From the NCBI GenBank assembly GCA_028875245.1, contig JAPPEU010000026.1, positions 1 to 64,000 of the forward strand: a DNA stretch of 64,000 bases. Direction: 5' to 3'. The stretch comes from Chloroflexota bacterium (lineage in GTDB: Bacteria; Chloroflexota; Anaerolineae; Aggregatilineales; Phototrophicaceae). The notes under the pieces were generated by a model, which saw only the letters and a program-made list of their open reading frames with translations, had not been told where the DNA came from and did no database searches. The first letter of the stretch is position 1; every line of letters starts with the position of its first letter. Shown here piece by piece: positions 26,854-34,878 of the stretch. A program made the translations under genes and the position numbers.

Positions 26854-28266
26854 TTAGGAGTAGGGCATGAAGTTGCCGGTCCCGCCGAAGGGATCTTCTT
26901 CTTCGTCTTCCGGCCGTTTGGGCTCGCTGGAAGGGCGAGGCGCTGTGCCCAGGCCTCCAGCTGGCGGCGGTGGCGCGGGCGATGCCGTCCGCGATGGCGG
27001 TGTCATCTGCAAGTCCGCGTATTCATTGAAAGGCGAGCTCGCTGGCGCCGGGTAGCCGGCCGCGGGCAGGGATGCGCCTTGATTCTGCTTATGCCAGGCG
27101 AGCAGTTCAATCTGCAAAGTTTCAATGCCGCTGTTGGGCGTGCCGCCGCCATAGTTGCAAGCGACCGATTTGACTTCCGCCTGGATCTGAACAGCGCTGC
27201 CGTCGATGATCAATCTGGCGCCAGGCTCCGCGGCGATGATGTCCGTCGTCGGATCTTTCACCCGGTTGGCAACCGCCGCCAGCAGGCTGGGGTCGCTCAG
27301 GGCGGCGGGCGCGGCGTAGACCTTGGTGATCGTCTCCTGAGACGCCATGTCAAAGCCCCAGAACTCGACCGATTGCAATTCATTGCCAACCCGCGTCGCG
27401 ACCGAAATGCCGGTCTCGCCGAGGAACTGCCCCCCTTGCTCCGGCCCCATCTCGATCGCGAAGGAGTCGTCGTAATTCTGTCCCTTGATGTAGGTTGAGA
27501 CGGTGTGCAGCACGGGTACGCCGTATTGCGGATGCAGCGTAGCGCTCTTTTCCGTCTCCTCCTCCCTCCAGGACGTAATGGGCTGCGCCTCGCTTTGGGC
27601 TTGATATGGCACAGGCGCGGCCGCTGTCGACGGGGACGCTTGTGGACTGGCGGTCCGCTCCGGCGCTGGCGGCGCGCCGGCCCGGTCCCGGGTCGGGTAA
27701 ATCGTCCGACCAGCTATCGTCAGAATTGGAATCGCAAGCGTTACCGCGGCCAAAGCCAGGACGACCTGCAAGGCGCTGACGAAAACCCCGGGATCTTGAG
27801 GCGCGAGCGGGCCGACAAGCGTGGCATAGCCGTCAATCTCGGTCAGCGCTTCCAAGGCCGCGCGCTCGGCCGCCGGGACGCCCGCATTCACCGCCAAGCC
27901 CTCCACCACCAACTGCGGGCTTGGGATTTGCTGCAGCACGAGCAGGGCGTTGCTGTCGTCATAGCGCACATCCGCCGAATGACCTACAGCGACCATGCGC
28001 ACCCACTGTTCAATCGCCTGCCGGCTCATGTGGCGCGGCGATGCGCCGGTGAACTCCGTGGGGATCACCACATAAGCGGCCATCATCCCGATCACCATGC
28101 CGAGGATGACAAGCAGGACTGTGCTCCGTTTAGGACCCGCTTCGATCAATTGCTGGATGCGTGGATTGGAAGCCATGATTCCGCTGGCGGATTTCCCCCC
28201 GAGCGGCGCGCTGGCCGATTGTTGGACCGATTGCGGGCGATCGATTTCCTGACCTTGAAGACTCAT
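26854..28266 (-). CDS. Two-TM protein of unknown function
   Basis: A 470-residue membrane protein whose family I do not recognise by name. The first 46 residues are hydrophilic. TM1 is at about 47-69 and TM2 at about 160-186, with a 90-residue extracytoplasmic segment between, probably a small alpha/beta fold. After TM2 comes a Pro/Ala-rich linker (about 195-235), then a compact domain (about 245-390) with repeated hydrophobic strands and one Cys, and a Pro-rich acidic tail (PKRPEDEEEDPFGG). By the positive-inside rule the terminal domains are likely cytoplasmic. The gene has its own leader with a -10-like TATACT and a small inverted repeat. Confidence 0.7.
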   Translation of the reverse strand: MSLQGQEIDRPQSVQQSASAPLGGKSASGIMASNPRIQQLIEAGPKRSTVLLVILGMVIGMMAAYVVIPTEFTGASPRHMSRQAIEQWVRMVAVGHSADVRYDDSNALLVLQQIPSPQLVVEGLAVNAGVPAAERAALEALTEIDGYATLVGPLAPQDPGVFVSALQVVLALAAVTLAIPILTIAGRTIYPTRDRAGAPPAPERTASPQASPSTAAAPVPYQAQSEAQPITSWREEETEKSATLHPQYGVPVLHTVSTYIKGQNYDDSFAIEMGPEQGGQFLGETGISVATRVGNELQSVEFWGFDMASQETITKVYAAPAALSDPSLLAAVANRVKDPTTDIIAAEPGARLIIDGSAVQIQAEVKSVACNYGGGTPNSGIETLQIELLAWHKQNQGASLPAAGYPAPASSPFNEYADLQMTPPSRTASPAPPPPAGGLGTAPRPSSEPKRPEDEEEDPFGGTGNFMPYS

Positions 28267-28328
28267 GAGCTACAACCTTTCGAGTCCAGGGTTCTCAATA
28301 TTGCTGAGACAAGACGTCCGGAAGTGAT

Positions 28329-28348
28329 GCGCGACAGCGGCGTCGCGC
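28329..28348 (-). other. Leader inverted repeat
   Basis: GCGCGAC and GTCGCGC pair perfectly over 7 bases around a 6-base loop in the probable 5' leader of the two-TM protein gene, downstream of its predicted -10. It could be an operator or a transcript hairpin. Confidence 0.35.
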
Positions 28349-28361
28349 GTCAACAACATTC

Positions 28362-28390
28362 AGTATAGACAGACTTATAAATCGGCGCAA
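28362..28390 (-). promoter_or_regulatory. Candidate promoter for the two-TM protein gene
   Basis: A TATACT -10 at 28362-28367 and a weak TTGCGC -35 at 28385-28390 are separated by 17 bases. The start codon is about 100 bases downstream. Confidence 0.4.
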
Positions 28391-28436
28391 AGCAAGAAGC
28401 GAGCAGCCTCAGGGCAATCGCATCAAAAGGAGTGGA

Positions 28437-28580
28437 ATCTGTAGGAGTGAGAGACGGTCAGTGTCTACGCGACCTGTGCGCGGCGCTGAAACGACCGCTG
28501 GCTTATGGGGTGGCGTGCGGGTGAGACAAGTCTCGCCCCTACAAATTCGATGTGATTGAAGACTGAAATGGCGGGGTCGC
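28437..28580 (+). repeat. Composite dispersed repeat, first arm only
   Basis: Starts ATCTGTAGGAGTGAGAGACGG, continues GTCAGTGTCTACGCGACC, and closes GTCTCGCCCCTACA at 28539-28552 followed by AATTCGATGTGATTGAAGA. It lacks the GAGCCGAGT arm. It occupies much of the 392-base gap between topA and the two-TM gene; the remainder is the leader described above. Confidence 0.65.
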
Positions 28581-28658
28581 CGCAAAAGAGCACACCGGCG
28601 GCACTGTGGCCTCTCTGGCATTGACAGCCTTGAAATCTAAGCCAAATGAAGCCGCCGC

Positions 28659-31070
28659 TTAAACGACGGCCTGTTCTTTCGCGGGCGCCTCATCGCCTTG
28701 CTCTTCGAGCCGAGTGAGGCCTTTGGGCAGCCGCCAGACCGTATAATCGCAATCGGGATAACGGCTGCATCCGTAGAAGACGCGCCCCTTGCGGCTGCGC
28801 TGCCGCACGATTTCGCCCCCGTCTGCCGCGCCGCACTGGGGGCAAAGCAATCCCATGCGCTCCAGATAGCGCTCGGTGTGCTTGCAATCCGGATAATTGG
28901 AACAGCCGATGAATTTGCCATATCGGGAGTGCTTGATGACCAGGTCGCCGTTTTCACAACTGGGGCATTTGCGCCCTACTTTTTCGACGATATTCTGCCT
29001 GGGCATTGTTTCTCGCGCGTTCTTCAGGCGTTCTTCAAATGGATGGTAGAAGTCGTCAAGCATAGGCCGCCATTCCAGCTTGCCTTTGGATACCTCGTCG
29101 AGCTGGTCTTCCATGTTGGCGGTGAAGGCGTAGTCCATTTCCACATCAAAATACTCGGCCAGCAGATCGCTGACGACCCGCCCCGTCTTCGTGGGCATCA
29201 GTCTGCGTTCTGTCTGCGTGACATAATCGCGCGTTTGTATGACGCTGACCGTCGGGGCGTAAGTGCTGGGACGCCCGATGCCTTTTTCTTCCAACTGCTT
29301 AATGAGGCTGGCCTCGGTGTAACGCGGCGGCGGCTGCGTGAAATGCTGCTTCGGCAGTATTCGCTTCCGATCGAGACGTTCTCCCGCTTGAAGATCGGGA
29401 AACTCCTGGTTAGCCCCAGCTCCAGCGTCGGAGCTGCGCCGCGCCTCATCACCCGAGACGGCCAGGTGCCCGGCGAACTTTAGCTTGCTGCCGGAAGCGC
29501 GCAAGAGATACGGCAATTCGCTTGCTGATTGCCCCGCTCGCACATCGATGCTGAGCGTGTCGTAGATGGCGGGCGACATTTGGCTGGCGACGAATCGCTG
29601 CCAGATCAGCGTATACAGCTGCAGCTGCGCCCGATCCAGAAAGGGCTTCATCGCTTCCGGCGTCCGCTGCACACTGGTGGGGCGAATGGCTTCGTGCGCT
29701 TCTTGCGCCCCTCGTGTTTTGGTTCTGTATGTTGGCGGCTTCGCGGGCATGTATTCCTTGCCGTGTTTTTTGACGATGTATGCCCGCGCGTCCGCGACCG
29801 CCTGATTGGAGACTTGCACGCTGTCCGTGCGCATATAGGTGATCAGGCCGACCGCGTTGCCCTGGCTAATATTGATGCCTTCATAGAGCTGCTGCGCGAT
29901 CTGCATCGTGCGGCGCGCGGAGAGGCCGCGGCGGTTGGAAGCGGCTTGCTGCAATGTGCTGGTCGTGAAGGGCGCCACCGGGCGCTTCCGGCGCGTCCCG
30001 CGTTTGACCGCCTCCACCACAAAGCGACTTTGGAGCAAGGCCTCCACATGCGGGCGTACCGTAGCTTCACTGTCCAACACCGGTGGCTTGTCGCCCTTGC
30101 TGTTGTAGACCACGTTGGCGTCGGCGATTTTCACCAAACTTGCCGTAAATCGTCCGCTCTGATCGGCCGCGCCCTGTTTCGCCAGTTCAGCGTCCACGGT
30201 CCAGTATTCCACCGGCACATGCGCTTCGATCTCTTTCTCCCGCTCGACTACCAGGCGCAAGGCGATGCTCTGCACGCGCCCGGCGGAGAGACCGCCGCGC
30301 ACCTTGGACCAAAGCAATTGCGATACCTGGTAACCCACCAGTCGGTCGAGTATGCGCCTTGCCTGTTGGGCATTGACCAAATCCATATTGATCTGGCGTG
30401 GATGGGAGAAGGCGTCAGCGACGGCGCCCTCGGTGATCTCATGGAAGACCACCCGCTTGACGGTCCGCATGGGTACTTCCGCTTCGTCGACGATATGCCA
30501 GGCGATGGCTTCGCCTTCGCGATCCGGGTCGGTGGCGAGAAAGATTTCCTCCGCGCCATCAACGGCCGCCTTAAGTTCCTTGAATACAGGTTTCTTTTCA
30601 TTTGGAACGCGGTATCTCGGCTCGAAATCGTTCTCGACGTCCACAGACAGCCGGCTCTTCAGCAAATCCCGCACATGACCCAATGAGGACATCACCGTGT
30701 AGCCAGCCCCCAGATAACCGCCGATGCTGCGCGCCTTCGCTGGTGATTCGACGATGACCAGCTTTCCAACATTTTCCCGCTTGCCGTTCGGGTTCGCCGC
30801 AGTCCTGCCTTTAGCCTTTGATCGGGTTTTCTTGCGGGGCTTCGCCTTGGTCTTCTTCCGCTTCGGGCGCTCAATCTTCTCCGGTTTGGGGATGCCTTCG
30901 TGGGCGGCGGTCCCGCCCATGCGGAATAATGTAGTTCCACATTCAGAGCACTCGCCCCGCGTGCCAGGTGTGCCAGTCTTGGTGTATGTCGGCAGTGGCG
31001 AACCCAAGTCCCGTTTTGTCTTGCATTTCACGCAATACGCTTGGAGCGATTCGCTGGCGCTTTCGGTCAT
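28659..31070 (-). CDS. topA: DNA topoisomerase I with N-terminal DUF5679-type zinc ribbon
   Basis: A type IA topoisomerase of 803 residues that relaxes negative supercoils. An extra N-terminal zinc ribbon (Cys13, Cys16, Cys41, Cys44) matching the DUF5679 pattern is joined by a Lys/Arg-rich linker (about 60-98) to the Toprim domain (KLVIVESPAKA at 103-113, DPDREGE at 181-187). The central gate domain carries the nucleophile Tyr412 in TYMRTDS. Two C-terminal four-Cys zinc fingers are present (CPSC..CSNYPDC and CPQC..CSRYPDC). GAAGGGAT precedes the ATG. It is the last gene of dprA-manC-topA; dprA-topA adjacency is common in bacteria. Confidence 0.97.
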   Translation of the reverse strand: MTESASESLQAYCVKCKTKRDLGSPLPTYTKTGTPGTRGECSECGTTLFRMGGTAAHEGIPKPEKIERPKRKKTKAKPRKKTRSKAKGRTAANPNGKRENVGKLVIVESPAKARSIGGYLGAGYTVMSSLGHVRDLLKSRLSVDVENDFEPRYRVPNEKKPVFKELKAAVDGAEEIFLATDPDREGEAIAWHIVDEAEVPMRTVKRVVFHEITEGAVADAFSHPRQINMDLVNAQQARRILDRLVGYQVSQLLWSKVRGGLSAGRVQSIALRLVVEREKEIEAHVPVEYWTVDAELAKQGAADQSGRFTASLVKIADANVVYNSKGDKPPVLDSEATVRPHVEALLQSRFVVEAVKRGTRRKRPVAPFTTSTLQQAASNRRGLSARRTMQIAQQLYEGINISQGNAVGLITYMRTDSVQVSNQAVADARAYIVKKHGKEYMPAKPPTYRTKTRGAQEAHEAIRPTSVQRTPEAMKPFLDRAQLQLYTLIWQRFVASQMSPAIYDTLSIDVRAGQSASELPYLLRASGSKLKFAGHLAVSGDEARRSSDAGAGANQEFPDLQAGERLDRKRILPKQHFTQPPPRYTEASLIKQLEEKGIGRPSTYAPTVSVIQTRDYVTQTERRLMPTKTGRVVSDLLAEYFDVEMDYAFTANMEDQLDEVSKGKLEWRPMLDDFYHPFEERLKNARETMPRQNIVEKVGRKCPSCENGDLVIKHSRYGKFIGCSNYPDCKHTERYLERMGLLCPQCGAADGGEIVRQRSRKGRVFYGCSRYPDCDYTVWRLPKGLTRLEEQGDEAPAKEQAVV

Positions 31071-31099
31071 ATCCCTTCCTCGTGGATGCGCGGCTGCTG

Positions 31100-32185
31100 T
31101 CAGAGATACTCTTCGTTTCCGTTTTCTCGCAGGTAATCAACAACCTGCTTGACATCTTGCGTGCGCTCTTTGTGGCAGATCAGCAGCACATCGTCTGTAT
31201 CGACGAGGACGATGTCTTCCACGCCGATGGCCACGGTCAGGCGGTCGCTGAAGACGAGGGTGTCGCGCGTGTCGAGGATGACGCGAATATCGCTGGCGTC
31301 GCCCTTGATGCAGTTGCCGAAGTTGTCCTGCGGCAGAATATCATAAAGCGAAGTCCAGTTGCCGACATCGCTCCAGCCGATATCATCCGGAATGACGGCG
31401 ATATTGTCCGCCTTTTCCATGATGGCGAAATCGATGGACAGCTTGGGCATCGTCTCCCAGATGTCATTCAGCTTCGCGTCATAATCCGGCGCGTCGAAGG
31501 CGGATTGCAAGTAGGAACACATGGCGAAAATCGCCGGCTGGTAGCGTTCAAAATCCCGCATGGCGCGGTCGGCCCGCCAAATAAACATGCCGGAATTCCA
31601 ACTGTATTGCCCCGAGGCGAGGAACTGGGTCGCGCGCACGATATCCGGTTTCTCGGTGAAGCGCCGGGACTGATAAACCTTGAAGCCATTGACCTGGGAT
31701 AGAGATTCGCCCTGCTGAATATACCCGAAGCCGGTGGCGGGATATGACGGGGAGATGCCCAGCGTGACGATTCTGCCTTCCTGCGCCACGTGCCAGGCGG
31801 CCTCCAGCAAGCGGCAGAATCTGTCCCGCTGCACGATATGATGATCGGCCGGCAGAATCGCGACGGTGGCCTCCTCGTCACGCTGCTGGATGTGGCTCAG
31901 CGCCAGAGCGAGGGCGGGCGCGGTGTTCTTGGCGTAGGGCTCGACAATGAAATTCTCGCGCGGAATCTCTGTCACTTCCTTTTGCAGGTCATCGACCAGT
32001 TCACGCCCAGTGACGACGAAAATATCTTCGGGAGCAAACAGCGGGTGAATGCGTTCGACGCTGGTGCGGAACATTGAGTGGTCATCGACGAGCGGCAGCA
32101 TCTGCTTGGGCAGCCGAGCCCGACTCATCGGCCACAGCCTGGTTCCGTGCCCGCCGGCGGCGATCAAGGCATAGTAATGATTCAT
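31100..32185 (-). CDS. manC: Mannose-1-phosphate guanylyltransferase
   Basis: A 361-residue nucleotidyltransferase making GDP-mannose from GTP and mannose-1-phosphate for glycan and capsule precursors. The nucleotide-binding signature AAGGHGTRLWPMSR is at 9-22, followed by LPKQMLPL. ILPADHHI and the EKPD segment are conserved, and WNSGMFIWR is the sugar-binding block. It ends without the C-terminal phosphomannose isomerase domain of bifunctional enzymes. It lies 13 bases after dprA and 29 bases before topA on the same strand, so it is embedded in a DNA-handling operon, which is unexpected functionally. Confidence 0.92.
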   Translation of the reverse strand: MNHYYALIAAGGHGTRLWPMSRARLPKQMLPLVDDHSMFRTSVERIHPLFAPEDIFVVTGRELVDDLQKEVTEIPRENFIVEPYAKNTAPALALALSHIQQRDEEATVAILPADHHIVQRDRFCRLLEAAWHVAQEGRIVTLGISPSYPATGFGYIQQGESLSQVNGFKVYQSRRFTEKPDIVRATQFLASGQYSWNSGMFIWRADRAMRDFERYQPAIFAMCSYLQSAFDAPDYDAKLNDIWETMPKLSIDFAIMEKADNIAVIPDDIGWSDVGNWTSLYDILPQDNFGNCIKGDASDIRVILDTRDTLVFSDRLTVAIGVEDIVLVDTDDVLLICHKERTQDVKQVVDYLRENGNEEYL

Positions 32186-32198
32186 CGTCTCGCTTTAT

Positions 32199-33308
32199 TC
32201 ACTCGCCCAAAAAGCGCGCACGGGAGTATTGCATAGGTCCGGCGCTCTCCGCAAGTCCCTTTAATTCGAGCATGGTCAAGGTGCTGGTGACGGTGGCGGT
32301 CGGCAATTGCGTCTGCCGCACGATGATATCGACATGAATCGGGTCAGCGCTTAGCTGCCCCAATATCGCCTCTTCCGTATCATTCGATGGATGGAGCTCT
32401 CGCGTTTGAATCTGGGTTTGCGCCTCGATGTGGGTGAACTCCAGTTCATCGAGGATGTCGTCGAGGGTCGCAACCAGCTTGGCGCCGTCCTGGATCAAGC
32501 GGTTGCAGCCGCGCCCGGAACTGCTGAATATATTGTGGGGCACGGCGAAGACATCGCGGCCCTGCTCCAGCGCGTGCGATACGGTATTGAGCGCGCCGCT
32601 CTTTTCCGGCGCCTCGGCGACCAAAACGCCGAGTGACATCCCGCTGATGAGCCGATTGCGCTGCGGGAAATTCTTGGCAAGCGGTTTGGCGCGGAGCGGC
32701 AGCTCGCTGATTATGGCGCCCTTATCCAGGATTTCCTCCGCCAGGTCGGCGTTTTCTCGTGGATAAATGACATCAATGCCCGTGCCCATCACAGCGATCG
32801 TGCGGCCGCCAGCACGGAGCGCGCCCCGATGCGCCGCCCCGTCAATGCCCTGCGCCAGCCCGGATACGATGGTGAAACCTTGCTCGGCCAATTCAAAGGA
32901 CAACTGACTGGCGCTGTCCCAGCCGTATTTGCTGGATTTGCGCGTGCCGACCACCGCCAGGCATTTGTCTTCGCTTGCGCCTAACCGGCCGCGGACATAA
33001 AGCAGCACGGGCTTGTCCGAGAGTTGACGCAGCAGGGGCGGATAGGCGGCGTCGTCCAGCGTGACCAGCGAGGCGCCGGCCCGCTCGACCGCTTCCATCT
33101 CGTCGTCCAGGTTAAGCGCTTGGCGCGCCTCGCAGAATTGGCGCAGCAAGGGTTTGGGCAGATCAAGGCGCATTATGCTCGCGGCCGGCTCAAGCCATAA
33201 AGCCTCGGCCGATTCAAAGCGCGCCAGGAGCTGCGATACCCTGGCGACGCCGAAGTTCGGGACGAGATGAAGTCCCAACCAATACTGTTGATGCGGCTGT
33301 GTTTGCAT
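32199..33308 (-). CDS. dprA: DNA processing protein DprA
   Basis: A 369-residue Rossmann-fold protein that binds incoming single-stranded DNA and loads RecA during natural transformation. The N-terminal SAM-like region is followed by VVGTRKSSKYG, VSGLAQGIDGAAHRGAL, IAVMGTGIDVIYP and FPQRNRLISGMS, the standard DprA blocks, and a C-terminal winged-helix domain (about 300-369). The ATG at 33308 is preceded by GACAGGCC. A good sigma-70-type promoter lies 34-61 bases upstream. First gene of the dprA-manC-topA unit. Confidence 0.96.
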   Translation of the reverse strand: MQTQPHQQYWLGLHLVPNFGVARVSQLLARFESAEALWLEPAASIMRLDLPKPLLRQFCEARQALNLDDEMEAVERAGASLVTLDDAAYPPLLRQLSDKPVLLYVRGRLGASEDKCLAVVGTRKSSKYGWDSASQLSFELAEQGFTIVSGLAQGIDGAAHRGALRAGGRTIAVMGTGIDVIYPRENADLAEEILDKGAIISELPLRAKPLAKNFPQRNRLISGMSLGVLVAEAPEKSGALNTVSHALEQGRDVFAVPHNIFSSSGRGCNRLIQDGAKLVATLDDILDELEFTHIEAQTQIQTRELHPSNDTEEAILGQLSADPIHVDIIVRQTQLPTATVTSTLTMLELKGLAESAGPMQYSRARFLGE

Positions 33309-33341
33309 AAAGGCCTGTCAAGGAAGCGTTAACATCAAAAG

Positions 33342-33369
33342 CATATACCGCTGTGGTTTTCTTTGTCAA
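33342..33369 (-). promoter_or_regulatory. Promoter of dprA-manC-topA
   Basis: Perfect TTGACA at 33364-33369, a 16-base spacer and TATATG at 33342-33347, reading toward dprA. It lies about 34 bases before the start codon. Confidence 0.7.
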
Positions 33370-33460
33370 GTGCAGCAGACATCGGGTAGTGTACCCTTTC
33401 GGTTGAAATTCTTTGAGCCAGTCCTCGAATTATTTCATCAACCCCAAATACGTAAGATTT

Positions 33461-33595
33461 TGTAGGGGCGACTCTTGAGTCGCCCACTGTCAAACCGCCG
33501 ACGGGCGTTTCGGCGAAACGCCCCTACAGAATCCCATTTTGCGGTTTCGTTATTGTGTGAGCCGAGCCGTGACTCGCGAGGGACTGTGGTAACAT
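33461..33595 (+). repeat. Composite dispersed repeat downstream of rimM
   Basis: First arm 33461-33528 has perfect inverted ends, TGTAGGGGCG and CGCCCCTACA, with an internal GGGCGTTTC/GAAACGCCC hairpin. The second arm is at 33529-33590 (GAATCCCATTTTGCGG, then TGTGAGCCGAGCCGTGACTC and GCGAGGGACTGTGGT), ending 33 bases from the rimM stop. With the dprA promoter it accounts for the 314-base gap between rimM and dprA. Confidence 0.75.
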
Positions 33596-33622
33596 ATTTG
33601 CCGATAGTTTGCTCCGGGGCGT

Positions 33623-34165
33623 TCAGTCGGTTGGCAGCAGACCTTCGGGCAAAACCATTCTGATGACGCCCGCGTCGAAGTCAATGCTTACAATCGTCTC
33701 CGCATGGGCGGGTATCAGGACTTCGCCGTAAGCGTCGCTTTCGACAATGTAGACATCGTTGGCGCCCGTCTGCAGTACATCCTTAACCGTCCCGACTTGA
33801 AAATCCTCAGTGACGACCTTCATGCCTAGCAACTGAAAGAGAAAGTACTCGCCATCATTCAGCGGGGCGGCCTGGTCCATGCTGATCATGACTTTGGCGT
33901 CGCGGAGGGTCTCCGCATCGTTTCGGCTGCGACAGCCCTCGAGCCGCAAGAGGGCATATTCCTTGTTGAAGCGCAGGCCGTGCAAGGCGCGCCGCTCGGG
34001 GGTCGTATCATTGGGCGACTCGCCCAGATAGACGGCATCAAGCTCAGCGAGGCGTTCCGGATTATCGCTGAGGACGCGCATGCGCAACTCGCCGCGCAGG
34101 CCGTGGGGACGCAGTATCTCGCCGATGACGAGGAACTTCGGATCTTGGCGATCGATTGAGGGCAA
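33623..34165 (-). CDS. rimM: 16S rRNA processing protein RimM
   Basis: A 180-residue ribosome maturation factor acting on the 30S head, binding S19. The N-terminal RimM domain opens with FLVIGEILRPHGLRGELRMRVLSD, and the C-terminal PRC-barrel begins near DGEYFLFQLLGMKVVTEDFQVGTVKDVL. No ATG fits the usual start: a TTG at 34165, 4 bases after the khpA stop, gives the normal length and is used; an ATG at 34219 inside khpA is the alternative. Neither has a strong ribosome site. It ends the ffh-rpsP-khpA-rimM cluster; trmD and rplS, which commonly follow, are absent here. Confidence 0.93.
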   Translation of the reverse strand: MPSIDRQDPKFLVIGEILRPHGLRGELRMRVLSDNPERLAELDAVYLGESPNDTTPERRALHGLRFNKEYALLRLEGCRSRNDAETLRDAKVMISMDQAAPLNDGEYFLFQLLGMKVVTEDFQVGTVKDVLQTGANDVYIVESDAYGEVLIPAHAETIVSIDFDAGVIRMVLPEGLLPTD

Positions 34166-34169
34166 ATCG

Positions 34170-34448
34170 CTATTCGATTTCCAGGATGACACGTCGGCGC
34201 CGGTCGCGCCCGCGTTCATGATCCGACGCCGGCATGGCGCGCAGCAGGGCGCGTATTGAATTGGCCACGCGGCCGTTGCGCCCGATGACGCGGCCCATAT
34301 CTTCAGAAGCCACCGACAGCTCAAGTACAACGCTCCGGCTGGTCTCTTTGCGCTTTATGCTGACCTCATCCGGCGCGTTGACCAAATTCTCGGCGATGTA
34401 TTGAACCAGATCTTCTTCCATCGTTGGCATGTCAGACGGCTCGTTCAA
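34170..34448 (-). CDS. khpA: KH-domain RNA-binding protein KhpA
   Basis: A 92-residue single type II KH protein with the GXXG loop as GRNGR in [17 protein letters not shown]. Homologues bind structured RNAs and influence cell division and ribosome assembly. The start is the TTG at 34448, whose last two bases overlap the rpsP stop (TTGA); GGAGGG six bases upstream supports it strongly, although ATG codons at 34430 and 34421 exist. The position between rpsP and rimM is the conserved one. Confidence 0.94.
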   Translation of the reverse strand: MNEPSDMPTMEEDLVQYIAENLVNAPDEVSIKRKETSRSVVLELSVASEDMGRVIGRNGRVANSIRALLRAMPASDHERGRDRRRRVILEIE

Positions 34449-34855
34449 CTGTCGCCCTCCGCTGCCATGCGCGCGGCTTCGCGTGCTTTGATTTTGCTCT
34501 CGCCATCGCCCGGGGCCGGATAATTGGTCTTCGGGCTGGGCAATTCGGGGCGGTTTTCATCCGCTTCCCGGACGAGGTCTTCGAGGCTTTCACCCGCTCG
34601 CAGACGCTGGAAGCGGTCCCAGGTGCCGGTGTGCTCCAGCAGGCGCCGCACGGCATCGCTGGGCTGGGCGCCGACGCTGAGCCAGTACAAGGCGCGGTCT
34701 TCGGCGATGATTTCTGTCGCCGGGCGCGTGCGCGGGTTGTAGTGGCCGATATTCTCCAGGTAGCTGCCGTTGCGCGCCTTCCGCTGGTCAGTGACCACGA
34801 CGCGGTAGCTCGGCTGGCGTTTCAAACCTTGACGGCGTAGACGAATGCGTACCAT
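34445..34855 (-). CDS. rpsP: 30S ribosomal protein S16, with long C-terminal tail
   Basis: A 136-residue small-subunit protein. Residues 1-85 match S16 ([10 protein letters not shown], then [25 protein letters not shown]). The remaining ~50 residues are a charged, Pro- and Glu-rich tail, longer than the 80-90-residue proteins of model bacteria but seen in several phyla. AGGAGAAAAAGAT precedes the ATG. It starts 23 bases after ffh and overlaps the khpA start. Confidence 0.96.
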   Translation of the reverse strand: MVRIRLRRQGLKRQPSYRVVVTDQRKARNGSYLENIGHYNPRTRPATEIIAEDRALYWLSVGAQPSDAVRRLLEHTGTWDRFQRLRAGESLEDLVREADENRPELPSPKTNYPAPGDGESKIKAREAARMAAEGDS

Positions 34856-34878
34856 ATCTTTTTCTCCTGTGCTCCGGC

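Noticed and set aside
28437..28580. Insertion sequence
   Set aside because: Inverted ends are present, but there is no transposase frame in any copy and no clear target duplication; described as a dispersed repeat instead.
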